64,000 bases of DNA from Bacillota bacterium (GTDB lineage: Bacteria > Bacillota > Clostridia > Lachnospirales > Lachnospiraceae), in contig JAEXNR010000005.1 in assembly GCA_023439505.1 (NCBI GenBank), positions 100,263 to 164,262 of the forward strand. The letters run 5' to 3'. Position 1 is the stretch's first letter, and each line of letters starts with the position of its first letter. The position numbers and the translations under genes are program-made. Below the pieces are notes generated by a model. The model was not told the DNA's origin. It worked only from the letters and a program-made list of their open reading frames with translations, and did not search any database. Below are positions 9,246-18,730 of this stretch, piece by piece.

Positions 9246-11684
9246 ATGAGATTAAAAAAGATACTTGTTGCAGTCATAGCGATTGCACTGCTATTCACAA
9301 ACACAATGGGTTTTGGTAATGTTGTTAATGCCGCTGCTTTGGAGCGCCTGGTATTTTGTCAGGACAGTGATAATCTGCTGATCATTCCCGGTCAAACCAT
9401 TCATTTTAGTATTCCGATCCAGGCTGTCGGTTCTTTTGTCAATAATCCTCAGATTGAGTTTACGACGAGTACAGGAGCACCGTTTAGCATCCTGAATCCG
9501 AAACTTATGGTTTCTACCTATACCGTGACCGATATTTCCTCCAGTAGTCCTACGAATCTGGAATTTGATGTTAAGGTCAAGGAAACAGCCGGTATCGGAA
9601 CTTATCCTGTAACAATTAAATTTACATTTTATAACTATCTGTCATCTTCTTATGATACGGCACAGTTGTCCACTCATTTCCAGGTAACGGATGAGAAGGC
9701 ACCTGTTCAGCTGACAATCAGCGGCGTTTCCTATAGTAAGTCTTTGGCGGGAAGTACGACAGATTTGTCATTTACAATTAAAAATGAAGGTGATATCACT
9801 GCACGCAGCGTGTATTACAGCATCGATTACAGCAAATCAGGAATTGAAGCGAATTATACGACAAAAAAGATTAAGATTAATGATCTGAAGAAGGGAGACA
9901 CCCAGAATGTCACCCTGCCAATTAAGATTTTAAATACTGCACGTGCAGGAAATAATGATTTAACCGTTAATTTTGAATATAAAAATTTAGATGGTGATAA
10001 GTTTACAGATTCTTATGGGATAGCAATCAATGTAAAACAGAATGACTCAGCACCGGTGCTTCAATTCGATAAAGTTACAACCAAGGGAGAATTGAAACCG
10101 GGAAATGACATTAAATTAATTGCTACCTTAGTCAATAAAGGATCCACCAGTGCGGAGAATATTGCAATATCTGTGGACCCTGCCAGTGTGGGGAAAGACA
10201 GCTTTATTAAAAACTATCTTACAGATGCAATTAACGTATCTTTAATTGATACGAAAAGTTCAAAAAATGTTGAGATTCCTTTATCTGTATCCAAATATGC
10301 TTCCGGGGGTCTTAAGGAAGTGAAACTGAATGTAACCTATACCGATGGAGCAGGGGTGCCCTATTCCTTATCAACCTCTGTATTTTTGGATGTGAAGGGC
10401 GCAAATCCTGATTCTGCACCGAATATCGTTATCAGCAATGTGGTGCAGAGTCCCACCATACCGGTGGCAGGTGATAAACTTGAAATAGCTTTTGACTTGG
10501 AGAACAAAGGCTCAACCGACTTGTCTGAATTAAAGATTTCACCGGCTAATTTAACCGGGGATACCTTTATACCGTTAAATTCCACCCCGTATCAGTTTAT
10601 TGAAAAGCTGGCAGCGGGGGAAAAGAAAAGAATCACCATTCCGTTTGTTGTGTCCGATGGTATTAAAGAAGGAATGAATAATTTAACAATTAAGTACACC
10701 TATGCAGGGAATACGACGGGGGAGACGGTTGATATCCCGGTACGTGATGTACAAAATGACCTGGGAAGTAACAGTAAGCCAAAATTAATTGTAAGCAAAT
10801 ATTCTACGGATATGGATCAATTAAAAGCCGGATCAACGTTTAAATTGACTTTTGATATTTACAATACCAATACATCTGTGGCTGCTAAGAATATTACGGT
10901 GACCATGACGCAGGCAGATAATATATTTAACGTTACCCAGGGAAGCAACAGTTTCTTTATCGCCAAAATTGCGCCGGGAGAAACCGTTGAGGAGACTTTG
11001 GAATTAAAGGTTAAAATCGATGCAACCACAAAGGCATATCCGGTGGATATTACCATTGAATATGAATATGACGGTGCAAAAGCCAACCCGACCACCGGGG
11101 AAATCGGTGAAAAGAGGGTGGAAAAATTAAACCTCCAGGCAGAGGAAAATGCTCGTCCTGTTGTAGATTCCGTTTACGTATACGCTTGGGATGGTCCTGT
11201 AATAATGGGAAGTCCTGCAACCTTATCTTTTGACTTTTTTAACATGGGGAAATCTCCGTTAAATAATGTTATTGCAACGGTTGAAGGGGATTTTACCAAA
11301 TCGGACGGAAGTATGCAATTTATTGGAAATGTTGCGGCCGGTACTTCAAGCCATGTGGAATTTGATGTTATTCCGGGAATGGCAGGAACTGCAAATGGTA
11401 CCCTTAAGATTACGTTTGAAGACAGTAACGGTGAACCGGTGGGCTTTACAAGCACATTCAGTCAGGATGTAATGCCAGCGGCCTCGGTAGATCCTAATAT
11501 GGGAGGAGACGGATCCGGAGAAGTATTTAATCCGACTCCTTTGGCTAAAAAGGCGATATTGCAGCCTTGGCTCTTTGTTATTGTACAGATTGTAATTGTT
11601 ATCGTGTTTATTCCTGTTACAAGAAAGATAATTCTTACTGTATATAAGTCAAAACTGCGTAAAAAAGATGAGGAAAGTCTCTAA
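9246..11684 (+). CDS. Large secreted, membrane-anchored CARDB/COG1361-type protein
   Basis: About 812 residues. A clear signal peptide (MRLKKILVAVIAIALLF, cleavage likely near VNAA) is followed by roughly six tandem Ig-like CARDB or S-layer-type modules. These share the pattern of an LxxGxxxxLxFxxxN start and a later NxG/NKG turn. A transmembrane helix (residues about 775-800) and a basic tail (KSKLRKKDEESL) end the protein. ATG 9246 follows GGGAGC, while the longer TTG start at 9195 would disrupt the signal peptide. It lies between the ATPase and permease of the same ABC system and so is probably its extracytoplasmic partner. No enzymatic motif was seen. Confidence 0.75.
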   Translation: MRLKKILVAVIAIALLFTNTMGFGNVVNAAALERLVFCQDSDNLLIIPGQTIHFSIPIQAVGSFVNNPQIEFTTSTGAPFSILNPKLMVSTYTVTDISSSSPTNLEFDVKVKETAGIGTYPVTIKFTFYNYLSSSYDTAQLSTHFQVTDEKAPVQLTISGVSYSKSLAGSTTDLSFTIKNEGDITARSVYYSIDYSKSGIEANYTTKKIKINDLKKGDTQNVTLPIKILNTARAGNNDLTVNFEYKNLDGDKFTDSYGIAINVKQNDSAPVLQFDKVTTKGELKPGNDIKLIATLVNKGSTSAENIAISVDPASVGKDSFIKNYLTDAINVSLIDTKSSKNVEIPLSVSKYASGGLKEVKLNVTYTDGAGVPYSLSTSVFLDVKGANPDSAPNIVISNVVQSPTIPVAGDKLEIAFDLENKGSTDLSELKISPANLTGDTFIPLNSTPYQFIEKLAAGEKKRITIPFVVSDGIKEGMNNLTIKYTYAGNTTGETVDIPVRDVQNDLGSNSKPKLIVSKYSTDMDQLKAGSTFKLTFDIYNTNTSVAAKNITVTMTQADNIFNVTQGSNSFFIAKIAPGETVEETLELKVKIDATTKAYPVDITIEYEYDGAKANPTTGEIGEKRVEKLNLQAEENARPVVDSVYVYAWDGPVIMGSPATLSFDFFNMGKSPLNNVIATVEGDFTKSDGSMQFIGNVAAGTSSHVEFDVIPGMAGTANGTLKITFEDSNGEPVGFTSTFSQDVMPAASVDPNMGGDGSGEVFNPTPLAKKAILQPWLFVIVQIVIVIVFIPVTRKIILTVYKSKLRKKDEESL

Positions 11685-11726
11685 TAAGTAATTGTGCTTA
11701 AAGATGAATGGAGGATGTTAAAAAGT

Positions 11727-12338
11727 ATGAATATAGAAGGTGTTATAATGACCGGTGTGATAACAGAGGTGACTGCCGTCAGTACTACCGGCTCCGTTTC
11801 TGCGACGAAGGAAGCAGTGGCGCAGGAATCGGGAGGGAGTACAGGAACAGCATCAGCCCCGGTAGAGGTTGTTCCGATGGAAGAACCGACTCAGGAGAAC
11901 GTTGTTTTAGAAAAGCAGGAAACAGATGCTACTGCGAATGTAAGTAATACGGATGAAACAGCGGTAACGGATGAAGCTGCGGCTACGGGAGAAGTGGCAA
12001 CAGACCCTGCGACAACAGATGAAACAGCAGCTACCGAGCCAGTAACGGATGAAGCGGTTGCCGGAGACTCCGTTGCGACAGATATTCAGGAAAAGGAAGC
12101 GATAATAAACGCTGCAGGAGGTGGTACGATGAAAGATGGTATGTCAGGAGGCTATGCCTCAGGAGAAGGAATGCTTGTGGATCCCGCTATGGGGATGGGT
12201 GTCGTAAAGGATCCCTTATTGTCATCATGGCCGTTTGTAATTGGTATCTCTGGAGCTGTACTTTTTGTAAGTGTTGTGTTTGGTGTTCTGTTGGCTAAGA
12301 GAAAAATCAAAAAAGGAATTGAGTTATATGAGGATTAG
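11727..12338 (+). CDS. Low-complexity linker protein with C-terminal membrane anchor
   Basis: About 203 residues and not recognised as a family. The body is almost entirely Thr/Glu/Ala/Val (repeats such as TDETAATE and ATDPATTDE), as in an unfolded cell-wall-spanning linker. A Gly/Met-rich patch follows, then one transmembrane helix (SWPFVIGISGAVLFVSVVFG) and a basic cytoplasmic end. The start could also be GTG 11694 or ATG 11715; 11727 is favoured because GGAGG lies 13 bases upstream. The stop overlaps the permease start by 11 bases, so translation is coupled and the protein is likely a subunit of the ABC system. Confidence 0.6.
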   Translation: MNIEGVIMTGVITEVTAVSTTGSVSATKEAVAQESGGSTGTASAPVEVVPMEEPTQENVVLEKQETDATANVSNTDETAVTDEAAATGEVATDPATTDETAATEPVTDEAVAGDSVATDIQEKEAIINAAGGGTMKDGMSGGYASGEGMLVDPAMGMGVVKDPLLSSWPFVIGISGAVLFVSVVFGVLLAKRKIKKGIELYED

Positions 12339-13656
12339 TGATTTACTAAAAATGGGGTTGCGCAACCTTTCCCGTAGAAAGGCGAGAACCATATTAACAG
12401 TCCTGGGCGTAGTCATCGGCTCTTTATCGATTATTATCATGCGATCCATTGGATACGGAATGGAGAATAACTTTGAGAAACAGGTAATGCAGCAGGGTGG
12501 TCTTACTACAATTACAGTGAATAGTATGGGAGATAATTTTGATGCTGACGGGAACTGGATCAGCAGTAAGAAGCAGGAATTAAATGATAATCTTGTGGAA
12601 ACAATCAGAGGGATTGACCATGTCAGAGCAGTGTCTCCTGTGATACAGATAAGTGCAACGCTATTCTCCGGAAAATATCAGGGCTGGGCATATATTACAG
12701 CAATGGATCGAAGTGTTTTTGATGATTTTGATTTCCCGGCGCTGGTTATGGGTCAGTATCCTACGGATGAAGATGATTCAACGATCATTTTTGGTTCGCA
12801 GATGCCCTATGATTTCTATGATCCCTATTCCAGAATGGGGCAGTCACGTAAAGTAGATATTCAAAAGGATAAACTTGTATTGAAATTTCAGGATTTTCCT
12901 GTGGATCCTACGAAAAAGGAATTTAGCCTTCCGTTAAAAAACATCGCGAAAATGGATGTGACTAAGGGAGAATTTGACTATAATACCTATATGGATCTCA
13001 ATTATCTCAAAAAGATTTATATGAAATACTGCAATACGTTAAGTGTTCAGGATCGAAAAAGGGCTATAAAAAATATCCAGACTTATCAGCAGATAAAACT
13101 AAATGTTGATAATATTGACAATGTAATCGCGGTTCAGGATGAGATTAAGGCACTGGGATATCAATCCTACAGTCAGATGCAGTACCTTAAGCCCCTTCAG
13201 AATGCATCTAAAACATTGCAGATGGTGTTAGGTGCGCTGGGATTCGTCGCTATGCTGGTATCAGCAATCAGTATCGCCAATACCATGGTAATGTCAATCT
13301 ATGAAAGAACAAAGGAGATTGGTATTATGAAGGTTCTTGGATGTGTGGTTACGGATATTCGTAAATTGTTCCTGTTTGAAGCCGGAATGATTGGTATCAT
13401 CGGAGGAGTGGTAGGCATCATTCTGGGATATCTTGTTTCCTGGGGAATTAATAAATTCGGTCAGCCCATATTCGGAGCACTGATGTCTGGGAATTATATG
13501 TATGATATGACCAATACATCCTTCTCGATCATACCGTTGTATTTGCCGCTGGCATCGCTTGGTGTGGCGTTAGCCGTGGGATTGCTGTCAGGGTATTTCC
13601 CGGCGAGAAGAGCAACGAAAATAAGTGCAATAGAGGCTATGAAGACAGAAGGGTAA
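12328..13656 (+). CDS. MacB/FtsX-like ABC transporter permease
   Basis: A 442-residue permease. The N-terminal segment LLKMGLRNLSRRKARTILTVLGVVIGSLSI is the standard MacB start and first helix. A MacB_PCD-like extracytoplasmic domain (about residues 45-290) and three C-terminal helices of the FtsX domain follow (near 300-325, 350-385 and 400-425, with ERTKEIGIMKVLG between). Translation starts at ATG 12328 inside the preceding gene, with AAAAGGAA upstream. With the ATPase, the CARDB-type protein and the linker it forms a complete mechanotransmission-type exporter. Cargo unknown. Confidence 0.87.
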   Translation: MRISDLLKMGLRNLSRRKARTILTVLGVVIGSLSIIIMRSIGYGMENNFEKQVMQQGGLTTITVNSMGDNFDADGNWISSKKQELNDNLVETIRGIDHVRAVSPVIQISATLFSGKYQGWAYITAMDRSVFDDFDFPALVMGQYPTDEDDSTIIFGSQMPYDFYDPYSRMGQSRKVDIQKDKLVLKFQDFPVDPTKKEFSLPLKNIAKMDVTKGEFDYNTYMDLNYLKKIYMKYCNTLSVQDRKRAIKNIQTYQQIKLNVDNIDNVIAVQDEIKALGYQSYSQMQYLKPLQNASKTLQMVLGALGFVAMLVSAISIANTMVMSIYERTKEIGIMKVLGCVVTDIRKLFLFEAGMIGIIGGVVGIILGYLVSWGINKFGQPIFGALMSGNYMYDMTNTSFSIIPLYLPLASLGVALAVGLLSGYFPARRATKISAIEAMKTEG

Positions 13657-13721
13657 CAAAAGTTATTGTGCGAATGGACCAAGATTGACTCATAGCAAAT
13701 TGATATCATATGATGGAATTT

Positions 13722-13804
13722 TAAAAGGGTTTCGCTGGATCATATGGAACAAATCGAAACAAATTTCGATATGATTTCAGAATGATTACATGGGACCCTT
13801 TTAT
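13722..13804 (+). terminator. Stem-loop terminator after the ABC operon
   Basis: AAAAGGGT near 13722 pairs with ACCCTTTT near 13795 followed by a T-rich stretch. The long loop holds further partial pairing (ATCGAAAC / TTTCGAT). It closes the operon and precedes the zinc-ribbon gene. Confidence 0.4.
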
Positions 13805-13878
13805 TTTGATTCAATTAGTTGATTTTTAATAAGGGTATGATATAATGGGGAAAATAAAGATAAGAAGAGGTGATACAT

Positions 13879-14277
13879 ATGATATGTAATAACTGCGGAA
13901 GATCGCCATATAACGAAGAAGCAAATTTTTGTGAATATTGTGGAAGTCCCCTTCGGGAACACTTGCAAATGGCTTATCATATGGAACCCCAGAGACAAAC
14001 CATACATCAGACAGAACCGGGAGAACAACCGATTTCATTTTTAAACTGGCTGGGTTCCTATGGTTTGCTCTTTATACCGGTTGTAAGCTGGGTGATGTTA
14101 TTTGTTTGGGCGTTTAGTAATACAACACCAAAAACGAAAAAGAACTGGGCTAGAGCAACTTTGATATTTATGGGAGTCATTGTCATCATAACAATGTATC
14201 TCATGGGCAGTTCGGTATATCGTGATATATTAAATGGAAACTTGGATTTAAGCAGCTATAGTCAGGGATTGAGCTAG
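13879..14277 (+). CDS. Zinc-ribbon membrane protein
   Basis: A 132-residue protein beginning MICNNCGRSPYNEEANFCEYCG, a CxxC-x11-CxxC zinc ribbon of the kind fused to membrane proteins in Firmicutes. The ribbon is followed by a polar spacer and two hydrophobic helices (about residues 60-80 and 95-115). ATG 13879 with AGAAGAGGTGAT upstream is the natural start; a GTG three codons earlier is possible. It stands alone upstream of gltX. Function is unknown. Confidence 0.65.
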   Translation: MICNNCGRSPYNEEANFCEYCGSPLREHLQMAYHMEPQRQTIHQTEPGEQPISFLNWLGSYGLLFIPVVSWVMLFVWAFSNTTPKTKKNWARATLIFMGVIVIITMYLMGSSVYRDILNGNLDLSSYSQGLS

Positions 14278-14343
14278 AAGAATCAGGGTAAGTAATACGT
14301 TGTAATACTGAGATACCGGAATAAACTGAGAGGAAGAACAAAA

Positions 14344-15819
14344 ATGAGTAAGATAAGAACAAGATATGCGCCCAGCCCCACAGGAAGGATGCATGTTGGT
14401 AATTTGAGAACAGCGTTATATGCCTATTTGATTGCAAAACATGAGGATGGAACCTTTATATTTCGAATCGAAGATACCGATCAGGGACGTTATGTGGAAG
14501 GCGCTATTGACATTATATACAGGACTATGAAGGGGACAGGTCTTATTCACGACGAGGGACCGGACAAGGATGGGGGATTTGGCCCTTATGTACAGAGTGA
14601 GCGTCAGGCCAGTGGTATATATCTGGAGTATGCGAAGCAATTGGTGGAAAAAGGTGCCGCATACTATTGCTTTTGCACCAAGGAACGACTGGCAACCTTA
14701 AAAAGTACTGTGGGAAATGGTGAAGATGAGGTGGAGTCGGAAGGAAAGGAAATCACCAGATATGACAAGCATTGTCTCCATCTGAGTAAGGAAGAAGTGG
14801 AAGAGAAGCTTGCTGCAGGGATCCCGTATGTGATACGCCAGAATAATCCGACAACGGGTACAACAACCTTTCACGATGTGATTTTTGGAGATATTACCGT
14901 GGAGAATGAAGAGCTGGATGACATGGTTTTAATTAAGTCCGATGGGTATCCTACGTATAATTTTGCAAATGTAATAGACGATCATCTTATGGAGATATCT
15001 CATGTAGTTCGCGGGAATGAATACTTATCTTCTACCCCAAAGTATACCAGATTATATCAGGACTTTGGATGGGAGGAGCCTTTTTATGTTCACTGCCCAT
15101 TGATAACAAATGAGGAACATAAAAAATTAAGTAAAAGAAGCGGTCATTCCTCTTACGAGGATTTATTAGAGCAGGGGTTCGTTTCTGAAGCAATTATTAA
15201 TTTTGTAGCATTGCTTGGATGGAGTTCACCAAACAATACAGAGATTATGACACTGGAAGAACTGGTGAAGGAATTTGACCACCATCATATCAATAAAGCA
15301 CCAGCAGTATTTGATATGGTGAAGCTGCGTTGGATGAACGGCGAATACATTAAGATGATGGAGCAGGAAAAGTATTATGAACTGGCACTTCCTTATATAA
15401 AGGAGGTAATAAAAAAGGATCTGAACCTGACCAGAATCGCTGATCTGATAAAAACCAGGATAGAGACATTCCTGGATATGAAAGACATGATTGATTTCTT
15501 TGAGGAACTGCCGGATTATGATATTGCGATGTATACCCACAAGAAAATGAAGACAAACGCAGAAACTTCATTAACCGTTTTAAAGGATCTGCTTCCTGAA
15601 TTTGAAGCTCTTGAGGATTATTCGGAAACAGGAATCGAAGCAGTGATTATGTCCTATATTGCCCAACAGGGAATTAAGAACGGCCAGGGATTATGGCCTG
15701 TCAGAACGGCAGTATCAGGAAAACAGTCCACACCCGGTGGTGCTTATGAGATAATGAATATTATCGGCAAAGAAGAAAGTGTAAGAAGAATTAAAGTTGC
15801 CATTGATAAATTAAGTTAA
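14344..15819 (+). CDS. gltX: Glutamate--tRNA ligase
   Basis: Charges tRNA-Glu (and possibly tRNA-Gln) in the cytoplasm. The 491-residue class I synthetase starts with APSPTGRMHVGNLRTALYA, which contains the HIGH-type HVGN motif. It has the KMSKS-type loop KKLSKRSG near residue 265 and the family's IRQNNP and FRIEDTDQ motifs. Length is normal. An AGGAAG ribosome binding site lies 5-10 bases upstream. It seems monocistronic. Confidence 0.95.
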   Translation: MSKIRTRYAPSPTGRMHVGNLRTALYAYLIAKHEDGTFIFRIEDTDQGRYVEGAIDIIYRTMKGTGLIHDEGPDKDGGFGPYVQSERQASGIYLEYAKQLVEKGAAYYCFCTKERLATLKSTVGNGEDEVESEGKEITRYDKHCLHLSKEEVEEKLAAGIPYVIRQNNPTTGTTTFHDVIFGDITVENEELDDMVLIKSDGYPTYNFANVIDDHLMEISHVVRGNEYLSSTPKYTRLYQDFGWEEPFYVHCPLITNEEHKKLSKRSGHSSYEDLLEQGFVSEAIINFVALLGWSSPNNTEIMTLEELVKEFDHHHINKAPAVFDMVKLRWMNGEYIKMMEQEKYYELALPYIKEVIKKDLNLTRIADLIKTRIETFLDMKDMIDFFEELPDYDIAMYTHKKMKTNAETSLTVLKDLLPEFEALEDYSETGIEAVIMSYIAQQGIKNGQGLWPVRTAVSGKQSTPGGAYEIMNIIGKEESVRRIKVAIDKLS

Positions 15820-15835
15820 AGACATTATAAATGTA

Positions 15836-15889
15836 AACTGCCGTCCGGATGTAACTTGGGGTTCGCCGGTTACTATTCGGACAGCGGTT
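15836..15889 (+). terminator. Long imperfect stem-loop downstream of gltX
   Basis: AACTGCCGTCCGGATGTAAC (15836-15855) pairs imperfectly with GTTACTATTCGGACAGCGGTT (15869-15889, last 20 bases read as one arm), around a 13-base loop. There is no T-run directly after it, so termination is plausible but not certain. Confidence 0.4.
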
Positions 15890-16057
15890 GTGTTAACTTC
15901 ACTATTTTATCTCAAGTTCAAGTAGTTTCTTTTCGTGATAGGAATAGATCAGTAGCTCTATCATTCCATGATCCTCTTATATCTTCCATTGCATCCCATA
16001 AAATCAGAAGTTTTTATATGAATGAATCAAAAGTAAAAAGCAACCAGGAGAAGAGAT

Positions 16058-17893
16058 ATGCATATGAATCAGGCTCAGCAGCAGGCTGTGCTGCATAAAG
16101 ACGGTCCAATGCTTGTACTGGCGGGACCGGGTTCGGGTAAAACTATGGTAATTACAAAACGAACAAAGTATTTAATTGATCAGTATCAGATACCGGAAGA
16201 ACAGATATTGGTTATCACTTTTACTAAAGCGGCGGCAGGTGAGATGAAGGAACGCTTTTTGCGGCTTCATAGATTTAACAGAACAGGGGTGAGTTTTGGG
16301 ACATTCCATGCCGTATTCTTTACAATACTAAAGCATGCCTATCATCTTAACCATACCAATATTGTCGGGGAAGATGTTAGGATTCAATTCTTAAAGGAGA
16401 TTATTCATCATAGAAAGCTGGAATATGAGGATGAGAAGGAGTTTATCTCGGATATATTTTCAGAAATCAGTTTGGTAAAGGGAAATCGTATGGAAATCGC
16501 AAATTACTACTCCACCAATTGTGCTGACGATATTTTTCGTGGGATCTATACCGATTATAATCATAAGTTAAGAGGGGCCGGTTTGATTGATTTTGATGAC
16601 ATGCTTTTGCTCAGCCATCAGCTTCTTACGGAGCGAGAGGATATCTTGAAATTGTGGCAGAATAAATTTGTATACATCCTGATCGATGAATTTCAAGATA
16701 TCAATATGGTACAATACGAAATTATGAAAATGCTTGCCCTGCCGCAGAATAACCTCTTTATCGTGGGGGATGATGATCAATCAATTTATCGCTTCCGCGG
16801 GGCAAAACCGGAGATTATGCTCAAATTTCCGGAGGATTATCCAACAAGCAAGAAGGTGATTCTTAATATGAATTATCGATCTGCTGAAAATATTGTATTG
16901 GCGGCTAATCGTTTGATTGTACATAATGAGAGACGCTTCCCAAAAGAGGTATCCGCAGCAAAGGAGGAAGGAAGAAAAATAGAAATCCTTAATTTTGAGA
17001 ATTTGCTTTTGGAACATCAAAGGTTGGTGGAAGAAATCATGAAACTTCGTTCAGGGGGAATTTCATTATCCCAGATGGCGATATTGGTACGTACTACTAT
17101 GGGCTGCGGTGCGATGCTGCATAAACTAATGGAATATAATATTGCGTTTCAGATGAAGGATAATCTTCCAAACCTATTTGATCATTGGGTAGTAAATGAT
17201 ATTCTGACGTATATCAAAATAGCCATGGGGAGTACGCAACGGGCATTGTACTTGCAGGTAATTAATCGTCCAAAACGCTATATCAGCAGAGAGTGCTTCG
17301 ATACCCAGGAGGTGGATTTTGAAGCGCTGAAGGATTATTATGAGGATAAAAATTGGGCATTGGAGCGTCTGGACCAACTGGAATATGATCTTGCCATTCT
17401 TGCCGGGATGAACCCATTTGCTGCTGTGAATTATATCAGAAAAGGGATCGGTTATGATCAATATCTAAAGGAATACGCTGAGCTTAGAAAGATAAAAACA
17501 GGAGAACTTATGGAGCTTTTAGATGAACTTCAGGAGAATGCCAGAGGGTATCATACTTTTATGGAATGGTTTGACAGTATGGAGGAATATAAAATAGAAT
17601 TAAAAAACCAGATGATGGGACATGGAAATAAAAAGGAGGATTGTATCACCATTGCGACTATGCATAGTGCGAAAGGGTTAGAGTATCAGGCAGTTTTTAT
17701 ATTGGATGTCAACGAAAGTATTATCCCTCATAAAAAAGCAGTACTCCCGGAGGATCTTGAGGAGGAACGCCGCCTTTTTTATGTTGCCATAACCAGAGCA
17801 AAGGAATATCTGTATCTGTATAGTGTACGGGAACGATACAATAAGACCCTGCAAAGCTCCAGATTCATCGATGAAATTGATATAAAATCTTAA
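16058..17893 (+). CDS. UvrD/PcrA-type superfamily 1 DNA helicase
   Basis: A 611-residue 3'-5' helicase-like protein. Motif I is LAGPGSGKTMVIT at about residues 21-33 and motif II is YILIDEFQDIN near 210. GDDDQSIYRFRGA (motif III) follows near 235 and a C-terminal VAITRAKEYLYL block (motif VI). It is about 100 residues shorter than housekeeping PcrA/UvrD, and large inserts of domain 1B/2B are reduced. It is therefore probably a second helicase of the family rather than the main repair enzyme. The start ATG follows AGGAG by about seven bases. Confidence 0.87.
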   Translation: MHMNQAQQQAVLHKDGPMLVLAGPGSGKTMVITKRTKYLIDQYQIPEEQILVITFTKAAAGEMKERFLRLHRFNRTGVSFGTFHAVFFTILKHAYHLNHTNIVGEDVRIQFLKEIIHHRKLEYEDEKEFISDIFSEISLVKGNRMEIANYYSTNCADDIFRGIYTDYNHKLRGAGLIDFDDMLLLSHQLLTEREDILKLWQNKFVYILIDEFQDINMVQYEIMKMLALPQNNLFIVGDDDQSIYRFRGAKPEIMLKFPEDYPTSKKVILNMNYRSAENIVLAANRLIVHNERRFPKEVSAAKEEGRKIEILNFENLLLEHQRLVEEIMKLRSGGISLSQMAILVRTTMGCGAMLHKLMEYNIAFQMKDNLPNLFDHWVVNDILTYIKIAMGSTQRALYLQVINRPKRYISRECFDTQEVDFEALKDYYEDKNWALERLDQLEYDLAILAGMNPFAAVNYIRKGIGYDQYLKEYAELRKIKTGELMELLDELQENARGYHTFMEWFDSMEEYKIELKNQMMGHGNKKEDCITIATMHSAKGLEYQAVFILDVNESIIPHKKAVLPEDLEEERRLFYVAITRAKEYLYLYSVRERYNKTLQSSRFIDEIDIKS

Positions 17894-17913
17894 ATGGGAC
17901 TCCAAAAGAGAAA

Positions 17914-17938
17914 GGGCAGATGCCATTAGGCACTGCCC
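17914..17938 (-). terminator. Intrinsic terminator between the helicase and DUF1292 genes
   Basis: GGGCAG-A-TGCC / GGCA-CTGCCC hairpin with an ATTA loop. On the minus strand it is followed by a pyrimidine-rich CTTTCTCTTTT tract, so it mainly serves the DUF1292 gene. Confidence 0.55.
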
Positions 17939-17980
17939 CAATATATGGTTTCAAAATAGGAAACACAATCATTTGTGTGA

Positions 17981-18343
17981 TTATTCTTCTTCCTCTTCCT
18001 CTTCTTCATCCTCATCGTCACCGAACATTTCGTCATATTCCTGATCGTCGAGCAGTTCTTCAAAAGCATCAGCAACAGCTTCAAATTCCTCATCGTCGTC
18101 AATGTTCAATAACTCTGGCTCACCATCTTCATTCTCAATATAGCGATATAAGAATACGTTATCATCTTCTTCTTCGCCTTCTTCCGGCTGCAATGCAATA
18201 TATTCTTTATTATCCACAGTAAATATATCAAGAACCATGCAATTTAACTCCGTACCGTCATCTAATGATAATGTGATTGAATCATGCTCATCCTCATGAT
18301 CATGTCCGCAGCCGCAGCCGCCACCGTGATTGTGCTCACTCAT
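17981..18343 (-). CDS. DUF1292-domain acidic protein
   Basis: A 120-residue protein with a DUF1292 core (ITLSLDDGTELNCMVLDIFTVD to FLYRYIE, residues 23-90). It is flanked by an N-terminal His/Gly-rich, possibly metal-binding segment (HNHGGGCGCGHDHEDEH) and a C-terminal tail of almost only Asp/Glu. Relatives such as Bacillus YrzB are small cytosolic proteins of unknown role found in many Firmicutes. The start ATG has a GAGGTAG ribosome binding site. Confidence 0.8.
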   Translation of the reverse strand: MSEHNHGGGCGCGHDHEDEHDSITLSLDDGTELNCMVLDIFTVDNKEYIALQPEEGEEEDDNVFLYRYIENEDGEPELLNIDDDEEFEAVADAFEELLDDQEYDEMFGDDEDEEEEEEEE

Positions 18344-18459
18344 AATACTACCTCACTTTTTTAAATTTACCTCTAAAGTGCAAGAGGAATATAACTAGAA
18401 TGTACCAGATTGAGGTAAAAAATGCAAGCTAAAAACACATTTAAATTATGAAATAAATA

Positions 18460-18632
18460 TTGACTTTATGGATAAATATTTTAAAATAAATAAGTAGATC
18501 TTTCTTGAAGCGTGCCAAGGAAGTAGAGGAAGGCGCTTTTATTTCTCATATTCTGCATACTGAAATATCGGCAAAGGTTTGTTTGTAGATAGAATAAAAT
18601 CATGGGGATGTTGCGATACAACATCCCTTTTG
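18460..18632 (+). ncRNA. Candidate small RNA or attenuated leader upstream of the XPD-like helicase
   Basis: A 351-base gap holds a promoter-like pair, TTGACT (18460-18465) and TAAAAT (18482-18487) with a 16-base spacer. An AAGCG/CGCTT hairpin follows near 18508-18541, then a strong intrinsic terminator (GGGATGTTG 18605-18613, CAACATCCC 18619-18627, then TTTTGT). No open reading frame with a ribosome binding site lies between. A transcript of about 140 nt that ends before the helicase gene is therefore possible. It could be an sRNA or a premature-termination leader; I did not recognise it as 6S, SRP or tmRNA. Confidence 0.35.
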
Positions 18633-18730
18633 TCATCATTCCTTGCGAAGCTATCGACAATAGATAAGATTTTCGGTGGTAAAAGACACAGGGAATGGAT
18701 TTAAAGAGGAAGAAAGAATGGGGATCAGTT

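Noticed and set aside
17920..18222. Plus-strand frame opposite the DUF1292 gene
   Set aside because: A shadow of the acidic-repeat coding region; composition (His/Leu/Pro-rich) follows from the reverse of Asp/Glu codons.
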